Shown: positions 26,717 through 36,022 of the stretch, piece after piece
Numbering within the stretch: the stretch's first letter is position 1
How the letters are laid out: the number at the start of each line of letters is the position of its first letter
Notes under the pieces: generated by a model
Told to the model about the DNA's origin: nothing
Databases searched by the model: none
What the model saw: the letters and a program-made list of their open reading frames with translations, nothing else
Translations under genes and position numbers: made by a program
Assembly: GCA_903875445.1 (NCBI GenBank)
Contig: CAIQWD010000013.1
Location: forward strand, 1-64,000
Source of the DNA: an uncultured delta proteobacterium
Lineage (GTDB): Bacteria > Desulfobacterota > Desulfobulbia > Desulfobulbales > Desulfocapsaceae
DNA: 64,000 nt
Reading direction: 5' to 3'

Positions 26717-27322
26717 GTGATCAAGAACAATATAAAATTCCTGCTGTTTGTGAGTCTTGCGTCTCTCCTGCTGCAGAGCAGTATTGCCCTATCCGCAGAA
26801 AAAGAAGGGTCTGCCGATTTTGACCTTAAAGTCAGAGAGATGGCGCTTGCCTGTCGAGAAGAGGTTATCAAAGAGTTGCAAACTCTTCTCGCCGCCAAGA
26901 GGCTGACTGTTGCCCAACTTTTTGACACCTTTTATATCCCGATTGCCAACACCATTCCCCAAAAATTCACAACCCAGTATGATAAAATAATCGACCCGGT
27001 ACTCAAACCCATTCTTGATAAGTACCTGGTCAAAGACAATAGGCTGCTGTTTGTCGTTGCCGTCGATAAAAACGGCTATCTGCCTACCCATAACTCAAAG
27101 TACTCCCTGCCACAGACCAGCGATCCCGACTACAATACCAAATACAGTCGCGAGAAAAGGTTATTTAATGACAGGACCGGATTGGCTGCGGCAAAAAATA
27201 CCCAGCCATTTCTTCTGCAAAAGTACAGCAGAGACACCGGCGAGGAATTATTTGATGTATCTGTTCCGATAGTTATCGATGACAAACATTGGGGAGCTAT
27301 CCGTATTGGTTATACAAAATAG
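26717..27322 (+). CDS. Exported single-domain Cache-like sensor protein
   Basis: The 201-residue product has a signal peptide or N-terminal membrane anchor (about 5-26) and one periplasmic ligand-binding domain. The domain bears NGYLPTHNSKYS, EKRLFNDRTGLAAAKNT, SRDTGEELFDVSVPI and HWGAIRIGYTK. This signature is found in the periplasmic part of methyl-accepting chemotaxis proteins. There is no signalling domain and the protein ends right after the domain. The start is GTG; an ATG is not available nearby. It precedes a membrane-bound homologue by 63 bases and likely forms an operon with it. Its role is unknown: it may act as a free ligand-binding partner. Confidence 0.7.
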   Translation: MIKNNIKFLLFVSLASLLLQSSIALSAEKEGSADFDLKVREMALACREEVIKELQTLLAAKRLTVAQLFDTFYIPIANTIPQKFTTQYDKIIDPVLKPILDKYLVKDNRLLFVVAVDKNGYLPTHNSKYSLPQTSDPDYNTKYSREKRLFNDRTGLAAAKNTQPFLLQKYSRDTGEELFDVSVPIVIDDKHWGAIRIGYTK

Positions 27323-27385
27323 CCACGAAAAAGATACCCTAAGCCCGCCGACAGACAGTCACCAAAACCATTCAGGAGAAACCCT

Positions 27386-28288
27386 ATGGCTAACTTCATT
27401 ACCAAGAGTATTGGCGTAAAAGTTTCGGTTATCGTTAACGTTTTTATTTTTCTTATCATTTCCGTCGGAACCTATGTACTGATGGCCAAACAAAGTGCAA
27501 AACTTGAAGCGGAACTGTTGAGCAGAGGACAAATCCAGGCCATCGTCGGCGCCAAGATGATCGGACAAATTATTGAAGAAGCCATCGACAACGGCGTCTT
27601 TTCGGTTGCCGATGCCTTTGATAAAAATTACGAGCAGATCGGCGCCTTTGATCCACCCAAATATCACACGAAGTACGATTCTTATCTGGACAAGGCCATC
27701 CTCAGCCTTGAGGATGAATTTTTACTCGATCAAAGCATTGTTTTTGCAGTAGCTACCGACGTGAATGGTTATTTGCCGACGCATAACACACGGTATCAGC
27801 TGCCACTCACCGGTGATCCGGTAAAAGATAAGGTCGGCAACAGAACAAAACGGATTTTTAATGACCCGGTGGGACTTCAAGCCTCGAAGAACACCGTAAA
27901 AGGCCTTCTGCAGGTGTATAAAAGAGATACCGGAGAAACCATGTGGGATGTATCGTCACCCATCTACGTGAAAGGCAAACAATGGGGTGGTTTCAGGATC
28001 GGCTTGTCACTGGTAGCAATCGATGCGGCCAAAAGCGAACTGAAAGTTACTCTGTTCGGTATCATGGCAACGATCCTGATTCTCTCTCTGGCGTTGATCT
28101 TTATAATCGTCAACCATTTCCTGGCACCCATCAAAACCCTGACAAACATTGCCGATAATGTCGCCAACGGCAAGAACCTCGACGAAGAAATCAAGGTCAC
28201 CAATGAGGATGAATTCGGGGACATGCAGGGTTCGCTCGAACGCCTGAGGATGAGCATGGTCATCGCATTACGCCGTTCGAAAAAGTAA
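27386..28288 (+). CDS. Membrane Cache-HAMP protein without an output domain
   Basis: The 300-residue protein has an N-terminal membrane segment (about 12-33), the same sensor domain as the preceding gene (NGYLPTHNTRYQ, TKRIFNDPVGLQASKNT, RDTGETMWDVSSPI, WGGFRIGLS), a second segment (about 225-247), and a HAMP domain (about 248-292). It then stops after RSKK, with no methyl-accepting, kinase or cyclase domain. It may modulate another receptor or kinase. CAGGAG lies just upstream of the ATG. The 3' end overlaps convergent mobB by 29 bases, so transcription of one may affect the other. Confidence 0.75.
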   Translation: MANFITKSIGVKVSVIVNVFIFLIISVGTYVLMAKQSAKLEAELLSRGQIQAIVGAKMIGQIIEEAIDNGVFSVADAFDKNYEQIGAFDPPKYHTKYDSYLDKAILSLEDEFLLDQSIVFAVATDVNGYLPTHNTRYQLPLTGDPVKDKVGNRTKRIFNDPVGLQASKNTVKGLLQVYKRDTGETMWDVSSPIYVKGKQWGGFRIGLSLVAIDAAKSELKVTLFGIMATILILSLALIFIIVNHFLAPIKTLTNIADNVANGKNLDEEIKVTNEDEFGDMQGSLERLRMSMVIALRRSKK

Positions 28289-28925
28289 TTCTCAGCTCGA
28301 TTTCTTTCATATCTTTATCGAGCTTCAGGGTGTTTATGAAACCGTGGACGGTCCCGGCAAGGGCCTCCTGAACGAAATCCTTCAGCGGTATCTTTTCGCC
28401 GTTGACCAAGAGGGTGGCAATCTCCGTTATCCCCTTGCTGCGGAGATAACGTTTTTCAATAAACAGGGCAATATCCCTGGCTGCATCGAGGCGAAAAACA
28501 TACTCCCCGGTCACGCCCGCAAGATCGGTTGCCACCGCGACGACTCCGTGCACCTCCTTGCGCAAAGACTGATCAAGGTTTCTGAACACCTCTATCTTCG
28601 GTATTCTTTTTGCCGTCTTAAAGCCTTCGCCGATGACCAGGTCAACATCGGGAAAATATCGATGAGCCAAGGTTCTAAGGGAAAGGTTACAGTTTTTGGT
28701 CTGCAGCACCATTTGATCGGGGGCCACGAGCATGACGCTGTCTGCTCCGGCAGCCTTGTGCTTGTAGGTGTCGGTTCCGGGAGTATCGAACTGAATGCCC
28801 TCGTCGCTTGTCGATTTGATAACGGCAACCCGATAGCCAAGAGTGATAAGTTCGGTGACAACCTGCGTTACCAGGGTGGTTTTACCGCTGTCATGCCAAC
28901 CGATAAAAGTAATAATTGCTGCCAT
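28260..28925 (-). CDS. mobB: Molybdopterin-guanine dinucleotide biosynthesis protein B
   Basis: The 221-residue GTPase has a P-loop FIGWHDSGKTTL at residues 6-17, TDTYKHKAAGAD and LVIGEGFKT, all typical of MobB. It helps MobA attach GMP to molybdopterin. The C-terminal region has an added segment (about 165-221) beyond the core MobB fold. ATG at 28925 has GGAG upstream; an in-frame start at 28988 is unlikely. It follows two redoxin genes on the same strand and a molybdopterin enzyme is coded at 49642-51693. Confidence 0.88.
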   Translation of the reverse strand: MAAIITFIGWHDSGKTTLVTQVVTELITLGYRVAVIKSTSDEGIQFDTPGTDTYKHKAAGADSVMLVAPDQMVLQTKNCNLSLRTLAHRYFPDVDLVIGEGFKTAKRIPKIEVFRNLDQSLRKEVHGVVAVATDLAGVTGEYVFRLDAARDIALFIEKRYLRSKGITEIATLLVNGEKIPLKDFVQEALAGTVHGFINTLKLDKDMKEIELRITFSNGVMR

Positions 28926-28950
28926 ATACTCCTCTGGAAATTTTAAATTT

Positions 28951-29541
28951 TCAAGGCATCGCCGCCAATTCCCGCACAAGGTCTTCAAGGAGCGGTCGGG
29001 TATTGATATCCGTCACGCTCATCCCTCTGATAATCCCTTTAGTATCAATAAAAAACAAGGCTCGCTCGGCCATACCGTCGGTCCTCAGCACTCCGTAGAC
29101 ATCAGCGGTCCGCCCATGCGGCCAAAAATCCGAAAGCACCTCGAACCACAGGCCGCCCATCTGTTGCACCCAGGCATGCAGAGTCGGCACATTATCCACG
29201 GTGATCCCGAGAAGGACAGCGTTGTGATCGGCAAAAATCTTCCTGCTGATGTTATATCCGGGCCACTGATCGGAACATACGGGCGTCCAGGCGGCCGGGA
29301 CAAAGGAAAGCACGACTTTGTTTTTGCCGCGATATTGACTGAGGCTTACCATCCCGCCATTGATCGACCTTAGAGAAAAATCGGGGGCAACCTGGCCTAT
29401 CACGACCTTCACCGTACTGTCCACGGGCTTCAGAAGACCCGGATTGAAAATCGCCTCCTGAAACCCGGAGGTTTCTGCAAAACCTGGGACAGCGTACGCG
29501 AGTAACAGAATAATTGCAGCGACAGAACCGACTCTCCGCAT
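28951..29541 (-). CDS. Exported peroxiredoxin (AhpC/TSA family)
   Basis: The 196-residue protein has a signal peptide (about 1-22) and a thioredoxin-like peroxiredoxin domain: VAPDFSLRSING, then PAAWTPVCSDQ with peroxidatic C89, and P82 and T86 in the expected places. No second conserved cysteine is obvious, so it may be a 1-Cys type reduced by a partner, possibly the thioredoxin-fold protein next door. It likely reduces peroxides in the periplasm. It lies nine bases after that gene. Confidence 0.85.
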   Translation of the reverse strand: MRRVGSVAAIILLLAYAVPGFAETSGFQEAIFNPGLLKPVDSTVKVVIGQVAPDFSLRSINGGMVSLSQYRGKNKVVLSFVPAAWTPVCSDQWPGYNISRKIFADHNAVLLGITVDNVPTLHAWVQQMGGLWFEVLSDFWPHGRTADVYGVLRTDGMAERALFFIDTKGIIRGMSVTDINTRPLLEDLVRELAAMP

Positions 29542-29550
29542 CTCTCCCCC

Positions 29551-30135
29551 TTATTGACGTTGATACCCGCTCTTTTCCAGCAGTTCTTTGAGAAAGTGTT
29601 CGGCGTTATAAAATCCGCCGGCTTTGCGGACAACAACAACCGGTTTTTCTTTTTGCCCATTTAAGCGACAACCGACGAAACTTGGAGTTCCTGCGCCGGA
29701 CAGGGCTTTGAACATCGACTTATCCAAGTCGGGAAAAAGAGGAAACGGGACTCTGTAGGTATCACGAAAATGTTCCACCTCGAACTGCGAATTAGCGACT
29801 CCCAGGCCGATGATCTTCACCACCATCCCCTGTGTCGATACTTCTTCCATCCTTTGGTACAGTTCGTTAACGTTGGCAGCCTCTTTCTGACAATAGGGAC
29901 AGTACATGCTAAAGAGTTCAATCAGCAGGACATCCGCCTTGATATCGGCAAGAGAAAAACTGCTGCCGCCTGCCCCGGTAAGGCCAAGGTAGTTTCGATA
30001 CTCTTCGTCTTGCGGGATCGGCAGCAGGAGATCCGGCAAAAATTCCTTGTCGGTCGCCAGTTCACCGGCAGAAATAATCGAGGAAGACCAGAACAAACAC
30101 AGGGTCAAGATGAGTTGCAGGGCGGTAGTTTTCAT
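29551..30135 (-). CDS. Exported thioredoxin-fold (TlpA/redoxin-like) protein
   Basis: The 194-residue protein has a signal peptide (about 1-23) and a TlpA-like domain with CPYC in LFSMYCPYCQKEA and a cis-Pro region GAGTPSFVG. It should carry out thiol-disulfide exchange in the periplasm. It overlaps the response regulator stop by four bases (ATGA), which places it in the signalling operon. Pairing with the downstream peroxiredoxin suggests a periplasmic peroxide or thiol function under its control. Confidence 0.82.
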   Translation of the reverse strand: MKTTALQLILTLCLFWSSSIISAGELATDKEFLPDLLLPIPQDEEYRNYLGLTGAGGSSFSLADIKADVLLIELFSMYCPYCQKEAANVNELYQRMEEVSTQGMVVKIIGLGVANSQFEVEHFRDTYRVPFPLFPDLDKSMFKALSGAGTPSFVGCRLNGQKEKPVVVVRKAGGFYNAEHFLKELLEKSGYQRQ

Positions 30136-30833
30136 CTGGTCCTTTCTGCTTCATTTTTCCGGCCGTCTTTACCTCCGTCGGAATCGAAAAATTCCTGCTC
30201 GGTCCAGAGAACGGCGCGGCGGATGAGTTCCGCCGCAGTCTTGATGCCGAGTTTCTGTTTCACCCGGTCGCGATAGGTGCCGATGGTCTTGACGCCGAGA
30301 TTCATCCGCAGGGCTATTTCCCTGGTAGACAGCCCGGCTCCGATCAACCTGAACACCTCAAGTTCCCGATCGGTGAGCAGATCGACCGTCGGGGCGGCGG
30401 AGGCATCCGGTTTCAACTGGAAGCGATCAAGCAGACGCTCCATGATGCTGGTGCTGACATGGATTTTTCCGCCGAGAATATTGCGCAGGGCTAAGATCAC
30501 CTTCTCGCTCGCCTCTTTTTTCATGATGTACCCCCGTGCCCCGGCACGGATGGCCCTTTCGGCCCAGACCTGCTCATCATGCATGGAAAGAACGAGAATC
30601 GGCAGGGGGTTTTTATCGCCGGAAAGCTCTTTTACCAGATCGAGTCCATTTTCTCCGGCCAGGGTAATATCAATGATGGCGAGATCCGGACTGTACTGCT
30701 GGATGACCTTCCTCGCTCCGGCGATATCTTCGGCCAGGCCGCAAACGATAAAATCGTCCTCTTGATTGAGCAGTTCGGCCATACCCATGCGGAAAATGGG
30801 ATGATCATCGACAATTATTACCCGTGCTTTCAT
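30132..30833 (-). CDS. LuxR/NarL-family response regulator
   Basis: The 233-residue protein has a receiver domain (IIVDDHPIFR, phosphoacceptor Asp in LAIIDITLAG, Lys in MKKEAS) and a C-terminal LuxR helix-turn-helix (LTDRELEVFRLIGAGLSTREIALRMNLGVKTIGTY...). It partners the histidine kinase upstream: kinase stop and regulator start overlap as ATGA. NarL-type regulators bind DNA as dimers. Targets probably include its own operon. Confidence 0.93.
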   Translation of the reverse strand: MKARVIIVDDHPIFRMGMAELLNQEDDFIVCGLAEDIAGARKVIQQYSPDLAIIDITLAGENGLDLVKELSGDKNPLPILVLSMHDEQVWAERAIRAGARGYIMKKEASEKVILALRNILGGKIHVSTSIMERLLDRFQLKPDASAAPTVDLLTDRELEVFRLIGAGLSTREIALRMNLGVKTIGTYRDRVKQKLGIKTAAELIRRAVLWTEQEFFDSDGGKDGRKNEAERTR

Positions 30834-33253
30834 TCCAGTCCCTCGCCGGAGACCGAAATGATAGTCCCGCTCTTTTCCCCGGAATTGATGGTGAGCGTCG
30901 CCCCAATGGCTTTGGCCCGGTATTTCATGGTGTGAAATCCCATACCCGTCGCCGCCGGCGTCCCGGCAAAGCCTTTACCGTCGTCGACGATCTTCACCAA
31001 GAAACCATTGTCATCCTGCACCATATAGACCCCGATATTGTTGGGTTTGCCGTGTCGTGCCGCATTAAAAACCGCTTCCCGTATTATATAATGCAAATGG
31101 GTGGCGGTGTTCTTACCGAGACTATGTCCCCCGTCTTGCCAGGACAGATCGAAGTTCACCTTAAACATTTTTTTCGCCTCAGCAATCAGTTCTTCCATTG
31201 CCGCTTCCAAACCGTACTCGACAACGTGCACCGGATACAAGCCCTGCGACAGACGACGGGTCTTTTCTATGGCATCGCGAATCAGGTTGCGGATCGTTCC
31301 CAGCTGCTCCGCCCTTTCCGGGGCTTCCTCCCGGAGTTGCTGCTGCAGGGCCTTACTGAGCAGTTCCACTCCGGTGAGATGGGAACCGAGGTCGTCATGG
31401 AGGTCCCGACCGATCTTGCTTCGTTCTTCCTCGCTGACGGCAATAATCTGCCGCTCCAACCGGGCAAGTTCCTCCTCAGCCGATTTTTTCAAGACATGCA
31501 GCCACAAGCCCTCCAATAATCTGGTCACCTGGCGGATATCGGAGTTGTCATAATTTTCTCGGTTATTACAAACCCCGGCGACCATAACAATCTTGCCATC
31601 GTTGAAAACCGGGACATCGAGATGCCGGGTCACGGCGTTCCCGTAAGGATAGTTGTTGTGGTCATCGGCGGGTATGAAGTCATTGGCGAGGATCGCCTTC
31701 CTGCCTATCACCACCTTGCCGGGCAAACCGGCCTCCTCGACGGAAATGGGCATGTCCAGGGCTTCTTCGTGCGACGGCTGACGATCGCTGCTATCGATAC
31801 GGGAGCAAAAAAAGAGATGCGCCTGGTCCGGATCGACGATGGCCAGATACCCCGCCTCGCTCCTGGTGATCTGCACGATCCGCTGCAGGATAAAACGATA
31901 TTTGTCCGGCAGCGATTGTTTTTCAATCATCCCCAACTGCAGCAGAGAGTTAAGACGCAACTCGTCGCGATGCAGGAGCAGTTCATTATTGATGCGGTAT
32001 TCGACCATCTTGTTGGCAAGGTGCCCGAGATCTTCGAACTCACGAAAGGTAAGATTTTTGTTGTCTATTTTTACATTTGCATCGGCGGCCTTCTGGAAAA
32101 AATTGGTGAAGAGATTGATGCCCTGCCTGATCTTCAAGGAATAGTAGTAGGTGCTTGCGAGAAGAAAAATTACAGCAATGGCAAAAAGGACGATAAAGGT
32201 TAAGACATTTTTAAAGGCGATACGCTGATAGGTCTCGGTTTCGATGGCTATCGCCTGCTCCATACCGTCCATGAACATCGAGGTGCCGACGACCCAGCCC
32301 CATTTCTCATAGCTGCTGACGTAAGCGAGTTTTTGATGGACGATGCCGTCGGCACTATCGGTCGGCGAATAATGGACGTAACCTGTCCGCTCTTTCGCCA
32401 CTCCTGCCAGAAGAAAGGCCTTGCCGTATTCCTGACCGTGACGATCGATAAGGTCGCTCACCGAACGACCGATGAGCCGTTCATCCTGATTGCTGATGAT
32501 GGTGCCGTCGGCACGCAGGCAAAAAACCTCGCCGTCGGCACCGAAACGGATGTTTTGGATCCTTGCCAACACCTCACTCTGGAGAATTTCTTCGAGGTCG
32601 TTGCTGTAGATACCAGCCCCGATAAACCAGTCAAGAGGTTGAAAATATTTCACAAATGCTATCTTTGAAAGTATCTCCCCAGCGAACATCGGTTTTGTCA
32701 GATTGTAGCGAAGCAGTCCGGCTTCTTTATCCCGGACTATCGAGACAATATTGCCGACGACATCTTCACCGATCAGCCTGTGAAATTCGGCTGCCGACTT
32801 GCCTTCAAAAAAGGGCTCGTCGGCAAAAAGATCGATAATGCCGTCGTCTACCCTCCCAAGGAAATAGTAGCCTCGTCCGTTGTTCCAGCGCATCGGCCGA
32901 AGCAGCTCGACGACCATGGAGCGCAATTCATTCGGACTCTTTTCATCCTTATAGAGCTGATAGTTGTGGGAGGCGATGGTGTATGCCGCCTGCACCCGTT
33001 CCCGGATATCATGTTCCACCCGCTGATCGTTCTGCAACTGGAGATGGTCGATCAATTCAACAACTTTGTCCAGCTCTTCTTTCAGGCGACTCTCATACTG
33101 GTGCTTATAGTTATATTTGATGATTTCAACACTTTCCTGGTAGGCCTGATACTCGTTGACCGCCCAGAAGCTGCCGATAAACGTGGCGAGCGAGGTGATT
33201 ACCACGAGCGAGGCGTAGAAGGGTGCCGCAGAAAGGGTGATCTTATTAAACAT
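30830..33253 (-). CDS. Tandem Cache / GAF histidine kinase (HisKA_3)
   Basis: The 807-residue membrane kinase begins with a signal anchor (about 12-32), then two Cache-type repeats: RGYYFLGRVDDGIIDLFADE with PLDWFIGAGIY, and DGEVFCLRADGTIISNQDE with KWGWVVGTSMF. A second segment (about 350-372), a HAMP-like linker, a GAF domain (about 435-600) and a NarX-type dimerisation/phosphoacceptor motif EERSKIGRDLHDDLGSHLTG follow. The C-terminal ATPase has NAARHG and DDGKGF. It would sense a small periplasmic molecule and phosphorylate the adjacent regulator. A substrate-binding protein is encoded 35 bases upstream. Confidence 0.92.
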   Translation of the reverse strand: MFNKITLSAAPFYASLVVITSLATFIGSFWAVNEYQAYQESVEIIKYNYKHQYESRLKEELDKVVELIDHLQLQNDQRVEHDIRERVQAAYTIASHNYQLYKDEKSPNELRSMVVELLRPMRWNNGRGYYFLGRVDDGIIDLFADEPFFEGKSAAEFHRLIGEDVVGNIVSIVRDKEAGLLRYNLTKPMFAGEILSKIAFVKYFQPLDWFIGAGIYSNDLEEILQSEVLARIQNIRFGADGEVFCLRADGTIISNQDERLIGRSVSDLIDRHGQEYGKAFLLAGVAKERTGYVHYSPTDSADGIVHQKLAYVSSYEKWGWVVGTSMFMDGMEQAIAIETETYQRIAFKNVLTFIVLFAIAVIFLLASTYYYSLKIRQGINLFTNFFQKAADANVKIDNKNLTFREFEDLGHLANKMVEYRINNELLLHRDELRLNSLLQLGMIEKQSLPDKYRFILQRIVQITRSEAGYLAIVDPDQAHLFFCSRIDSSDRQPSHEEALDMPISVEEAGLPGKVVIGRKAILANDFIPADDHNNYPYGNAVTRHLDVPVFNDGKIVMVAGVCNNRENYDNSDIRQVTRLLEGLWLHVLKKSAEEELARLERQIIAVSEEERSKIGRDLHDDLGSHLTGVELLSKALQQQLREEAPERAEQLGTIRNLIRDAIEKTRRLSQGLYPVHVVEYGLEAAMEELIAEAKKMFKVNFDLSWQDGGHSLGKNTATHLHYIIREAVFNAARHGKPNNIGVYMVQDDNGFLVKIVDDGKGFAGTPAATGMGFHTMKYRAKAIGATLTINSGEKSGTIISVSGEGLE

Positions 33254-33288
33254 TCGCGTTCAGAATGCCTTGGCGACAGGTCTGGAGT

Positions 33289-34452
33289 TCATTCCCCGGC
33301 CTCGAGTTTACGCACGGCGGGATAGATCCTGGTCAAATAGATGTTATCCATGCCCTGGTGGTCCTTGGGACTAAAGCGGAGAACCAGGCCGCCGAGGTCG
33401 AATCTGCTCACTTCCTCCATGGTGGTTATAAATTTCTCTCTGGTGAGTTCGCCTTCGACCGCCCGGGCAATCTCACCGAACAACTTGCCGCCAATATACC
33501 CTTCCAGGGAAGTAAAACTTATCGGCGAATCATGTTGATACTTGGCCATCGCCCGTTTGTATTCCCTGATCAGCTCGATATCGTTGTCATCGGGAGAAGG
33601 TACTACCTGGGAAACGACAACGTCCCGGCCATAGCCACCCAGCGCCCCTCGCAAACTTTCGGTGCCGACAAAGGAGATATTGCAGAAGGTGATATCCCCG
33701 CCGACCTTGATTTTACTGAGCTTGATAAATTCGGCACAGGCGGCATAGGCACCAACGAGGACAACGACTTCCGGTTTGGCCTCGTAGATATCCTGCAGGG
33801 CGCCCATGACGGCGACCGTATTTCTTTCGTAGCCGCCTTGCGACACCAGCTGCATGCCTCTTTTGGCCAGGGCGATTTCAATGCCGCGCAGGCCATCGTA
33901 GCCGTAACTGTCGTTCTGATAGAAACAGGCGATACGCCGAAACTTTTTGCCGTCGATCAGGTAGGAGGCGAGCTTTTCCAACTCCTCATAGTAACTGGCT
34001 CGAACATTGATAATGTAGGGTTGAAAGGGCGAGCGAAGGATTTCCGCGCCGGTAAAGGGCCCGAAGAAGGGGATCCGCGCTTCATTGACGATGGGCACCA
34101 CCGCCTTGGCGGTAGGCGTACCGACCGCCCCGATCAGGGCAAAGACATGGTCGTCGTAGATCAACTCCTTGGTGTTTCTCACCGCTTTATCCGGTTCGTA
34201 GCCGTCATCTCGACTGAGCAGGACCACCTCCCGGTCTTTGATGCCGCCATTATCGTTGATCAGGGAAAATGCCGCCAAGAGCCCGGCCCGCATCTCAAGG
34301 CCGAGGTTTTGCGCCGGACCGCTGAGAACCGCCGATTGGCCGAGAACCAGCGGCTTTAAACTCTCGACAGCCGTAACCGCTGCCCCTTGCAGCCAGGAAG
34401 CGAGGAAAATGAAAAGGACCAGAGATCTTCTAAGAATCATAACTCCCGGCAT
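33289..34452 (-). CDS. Periplasmic branched-chain-amino-acid-type binding protein
   Basis: The 387-residue product has a signal peptide and a type I periplasmic-binding (LivJ/Peripla_BP_6) fold: VLGQSAVLSGPAQNLG, INDNGGIKDREVVLLSRDDGY, ALIGAVGTPTAKAV. No ABC permease or ATPase gene is near. It is followed by the Cache kinase, so it more likely presents ligand to the kinase than feeds a transporter. An in-frame ATG at 34440 is an equal candidate start and gives a more compact signal peptide. Confidence 0.85.
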   Translation of the reverse strand: MPGVMILRRSLVLFIFLASWLQGAAVTAVESLKPLVLGQSAVLSGPAQNLGLEMRAGLLAAFSLINDNGGIKDREVVLLSRDDGYEPDKAVRNTKELIYDDHVFALIGAVGTPTAKAVVPIVNEARIPFFGPFTGAEILRSPFQPYIINVRASYYEELEKLASYLIDGKKFRRIACFYQNDSYGYDGLRGIEIALAKRGMQLVSQGGYERNTVAVMGALQDIYEAKPEVVVLVGAYAACAEFIKLSKIKVGGDITFCNISFVGTESLRGALGGYGRDVVVSQVVPSPDDNDIELIREYKRAMAKYQHDSPISFTSLEGYIGGKLFGEIARAVEGELTREKFITTMEEVSRFDLGGLVLRFSPKDHQGMDNIYLTRIYPAVRKLEAGE

Positions 34453-34564
34453 CCCAATATGGCCACATTGCAGGATATGAAAAAATCGTCGGCTGGATTA
34501 TCGTTTGAATGTCTTTAATGCCCCGGAGCGTTTCGTCTATTGAGGAACTCCCTCCAATCGCGGA

Positions 34565-35515
34565 TTACTTTTTCGACCGCCCTTCCATGCCGAGTTCGAT
34601 GAGCCGTTCGAGAAACTGCGGGAAAGCGAGGCCATGTGTCGCCGCCGCCCGGGGCATGAGGCTGGTGGCGGTCATCCCCGGAATGGTGTTGGTCTCAAGA
34701 AGATACAGCGCGCCGCTTGGTTCGAGGATCATGTCGGTGCGGGAATAGCCGCGCAGGCGCAGGGCCAGGTGGGCGGCTAAACCGTACTGCTGTGCTTGGG
34801 CGGTGATCTCCTCGTTGATCCTCGCCGGACAGATCTCCTCGGTGGCACCCGTCTTGTATTTGGCGTCATAGTCAAAAAAATCGAATCCGGGTCCCGGCAC
34901 AATCTCGATTACCGGCAATGCCGTAAGCCAGCTATTGCCGAAGACGCCGACGGTCAGCTCACGGCCTTTAATATATTTTTCAATCATCACCTGACTATCG
35001 TGGCGCAGGGCGCGTTCGATACCGCGAAGCAGCTGCTCCTCCGATCTGGCGAGGGTTAAACCAAGGCTCGACCCCTCATGCACCGGTTTGATGACCACGG
35101 GCAGGCCGAAACTGTCGAGCAACTCCGCCCCGCTTATCCGATCCTCATGGCCGATTATTCGCCAGTCGGCAACCGGCAAGCCATTCAAACGGTACAGTTC
35201 CTTGGCCAGATGTTTATCCATGGCGATGGCGCTGCCCAACACCCCCGATCCCTGATAGGGAATCCCTAACAAGTCAAGAAAACCCTGCATCGTCCCATCC
35301 TCGCCGAACCGGCCATGCAGGAGGATGAAGGCGAAATCGATTTCCGGGGCATCGGTTGCAAGACGCGCCAGATCAGTCGCCGGATCATAGCGGCGGACGA
35401 TGAATTTTTCCGGATCGAGGGCCTTTTCAACGCCGGCGGCGCCGTTCAGGGAAACTTCCCGCTCCCCCGATATCCCTCCGGCCAATAAGGCTATATGTAA
35501 TTTGTGTGTATGCAT
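34565..35515 (-). CDS. ddl: D-alanine--D-alanine ligase
   Basis: The 316-residue ATP-grasp enzyme has LLAGGISGEREVSL at the N-terminus, HGRFGEDGTMQGFLDLLGIPYQGSGVLGSA..., PVVIKPVHEGSSLGL and ETNTIPGMTATSLMPRAA. It makes D-Ala-D-Ala for peptidoglycan precursors. ATG at 35515 is chosen since GAGG lies nine bases upstream; ATGs at 35524 and 35566 are in frame. Usually found in the mur cluster, it stands apart here, 112 bases upstream of the binding-protein gene on the same strand. Confidence 0.93.
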   Translation of the reverse strand: MHTHKLHIALLAGGISGEREVSLNGAAGVEKALDPEKFIVRRYDPATDLARLATDAPEIDFAFILLHGRFGEDGTMQGFLDLLGIPYQGSGVLGSAIAMDKHLAKELYRLNGLPVADWRIIGHEDRISGAELLDSFGLPVVIKPVHEGSSLGLTLARSEEQLLRGIERALRHDSQVMIEKYIKGRELTVGVFGNSWLTALPVIEIVPGPGFDFFDYDAKYKTGATEEICPARINEEITAQAQQYGLAAHLALRLRGYSRTDMILEPSGALYLLETNTIPGMTATSLMPRAAATHGLAFPQFLERLIELGMEGRSKK

Positions 35516-35688
35516 GGTCTTCATCCTCAAAGTTTCAAAAACGATTACCCCCATCCGAACCGACAAAGCTCGGTCGTCCCTTTTTCACAAAATACTCGGG
35601 GTTGCAGAGTGTGGTCAGTGTACCACAGGCGGACGTGGCCTGCACGAAAAGGTGGGGAAAGGCGATAACAACCTCAAGGAAAAATCCA

Positions 35689-35718
35689 TTGACAAATGTT
35701 CCACGTCTTTAGTATATA
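35689..35718 (+). promoter_or_regulatory. Sigma-70-type promoter of rpsU
   Basis: TTGACA (35689-35694) and TATATA (35713-35718) are separated by 18 bases. The rpsU start follows 102 bases later, preceded by GGAG. The -35 is consensus and the spacing is at the upper end of normal. Confidence 0.6.
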
Positions 35719-35819
35719 AGCGAGATTGTTGTCACGAAACCACAGCCATTTCCTAAAAAGACCGCCAACAGTCCGATCTTTTTACAAAAAATCGATAAAT
35801 TCGTTTAACGGAGTCGCAC

Positions 35820-36014
35820 ATGATTGATGTTGAAGTTCGAGGAGATCTTGAGTACGCAATCCGCCAGCTGAAAAAAAAGCTGCAGATAGACGGCATTAAA
35901 AGAGAATTAAAGCGTCGTGAGTACTACGAGAAACCGAGCGTGAAAAAACGCCGCAAGCAGGCTGAAGCCCGCCGCAAGCTCCGCAAGTTCAACCGCATGA
36001 AAAAAACGATGTAA
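35820..36014 (+). CDS. rpsU: Ribosomal protein S21
   Basis: The 64-residue basic protein matches bS21: VEVRGDLEYAIRQLKKKLQ, then GIKRELKRREYYEKPSVKKRRKQAEARRKL. S21 is the small-subunit protein that binds near the anti-Shine-Dalgarno end of 16S rRNA. It has its own promoter and a perfect terminator, so it is a single-gene unit. Confidence 0.97.
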   Translation: MIDVEVRGDLEYAIRQLKKKLQIDGIKRELKRREYYEKPSVKKRRKQAEARRKLRKFNRMKKTM

Positions 36015-36022
36015 AGGCTGCC

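Noticed and set aside
33265-34359. 364-codon plus-strand frame
   Set aside because: Antisense to the binding-protein gene, with no family motif.
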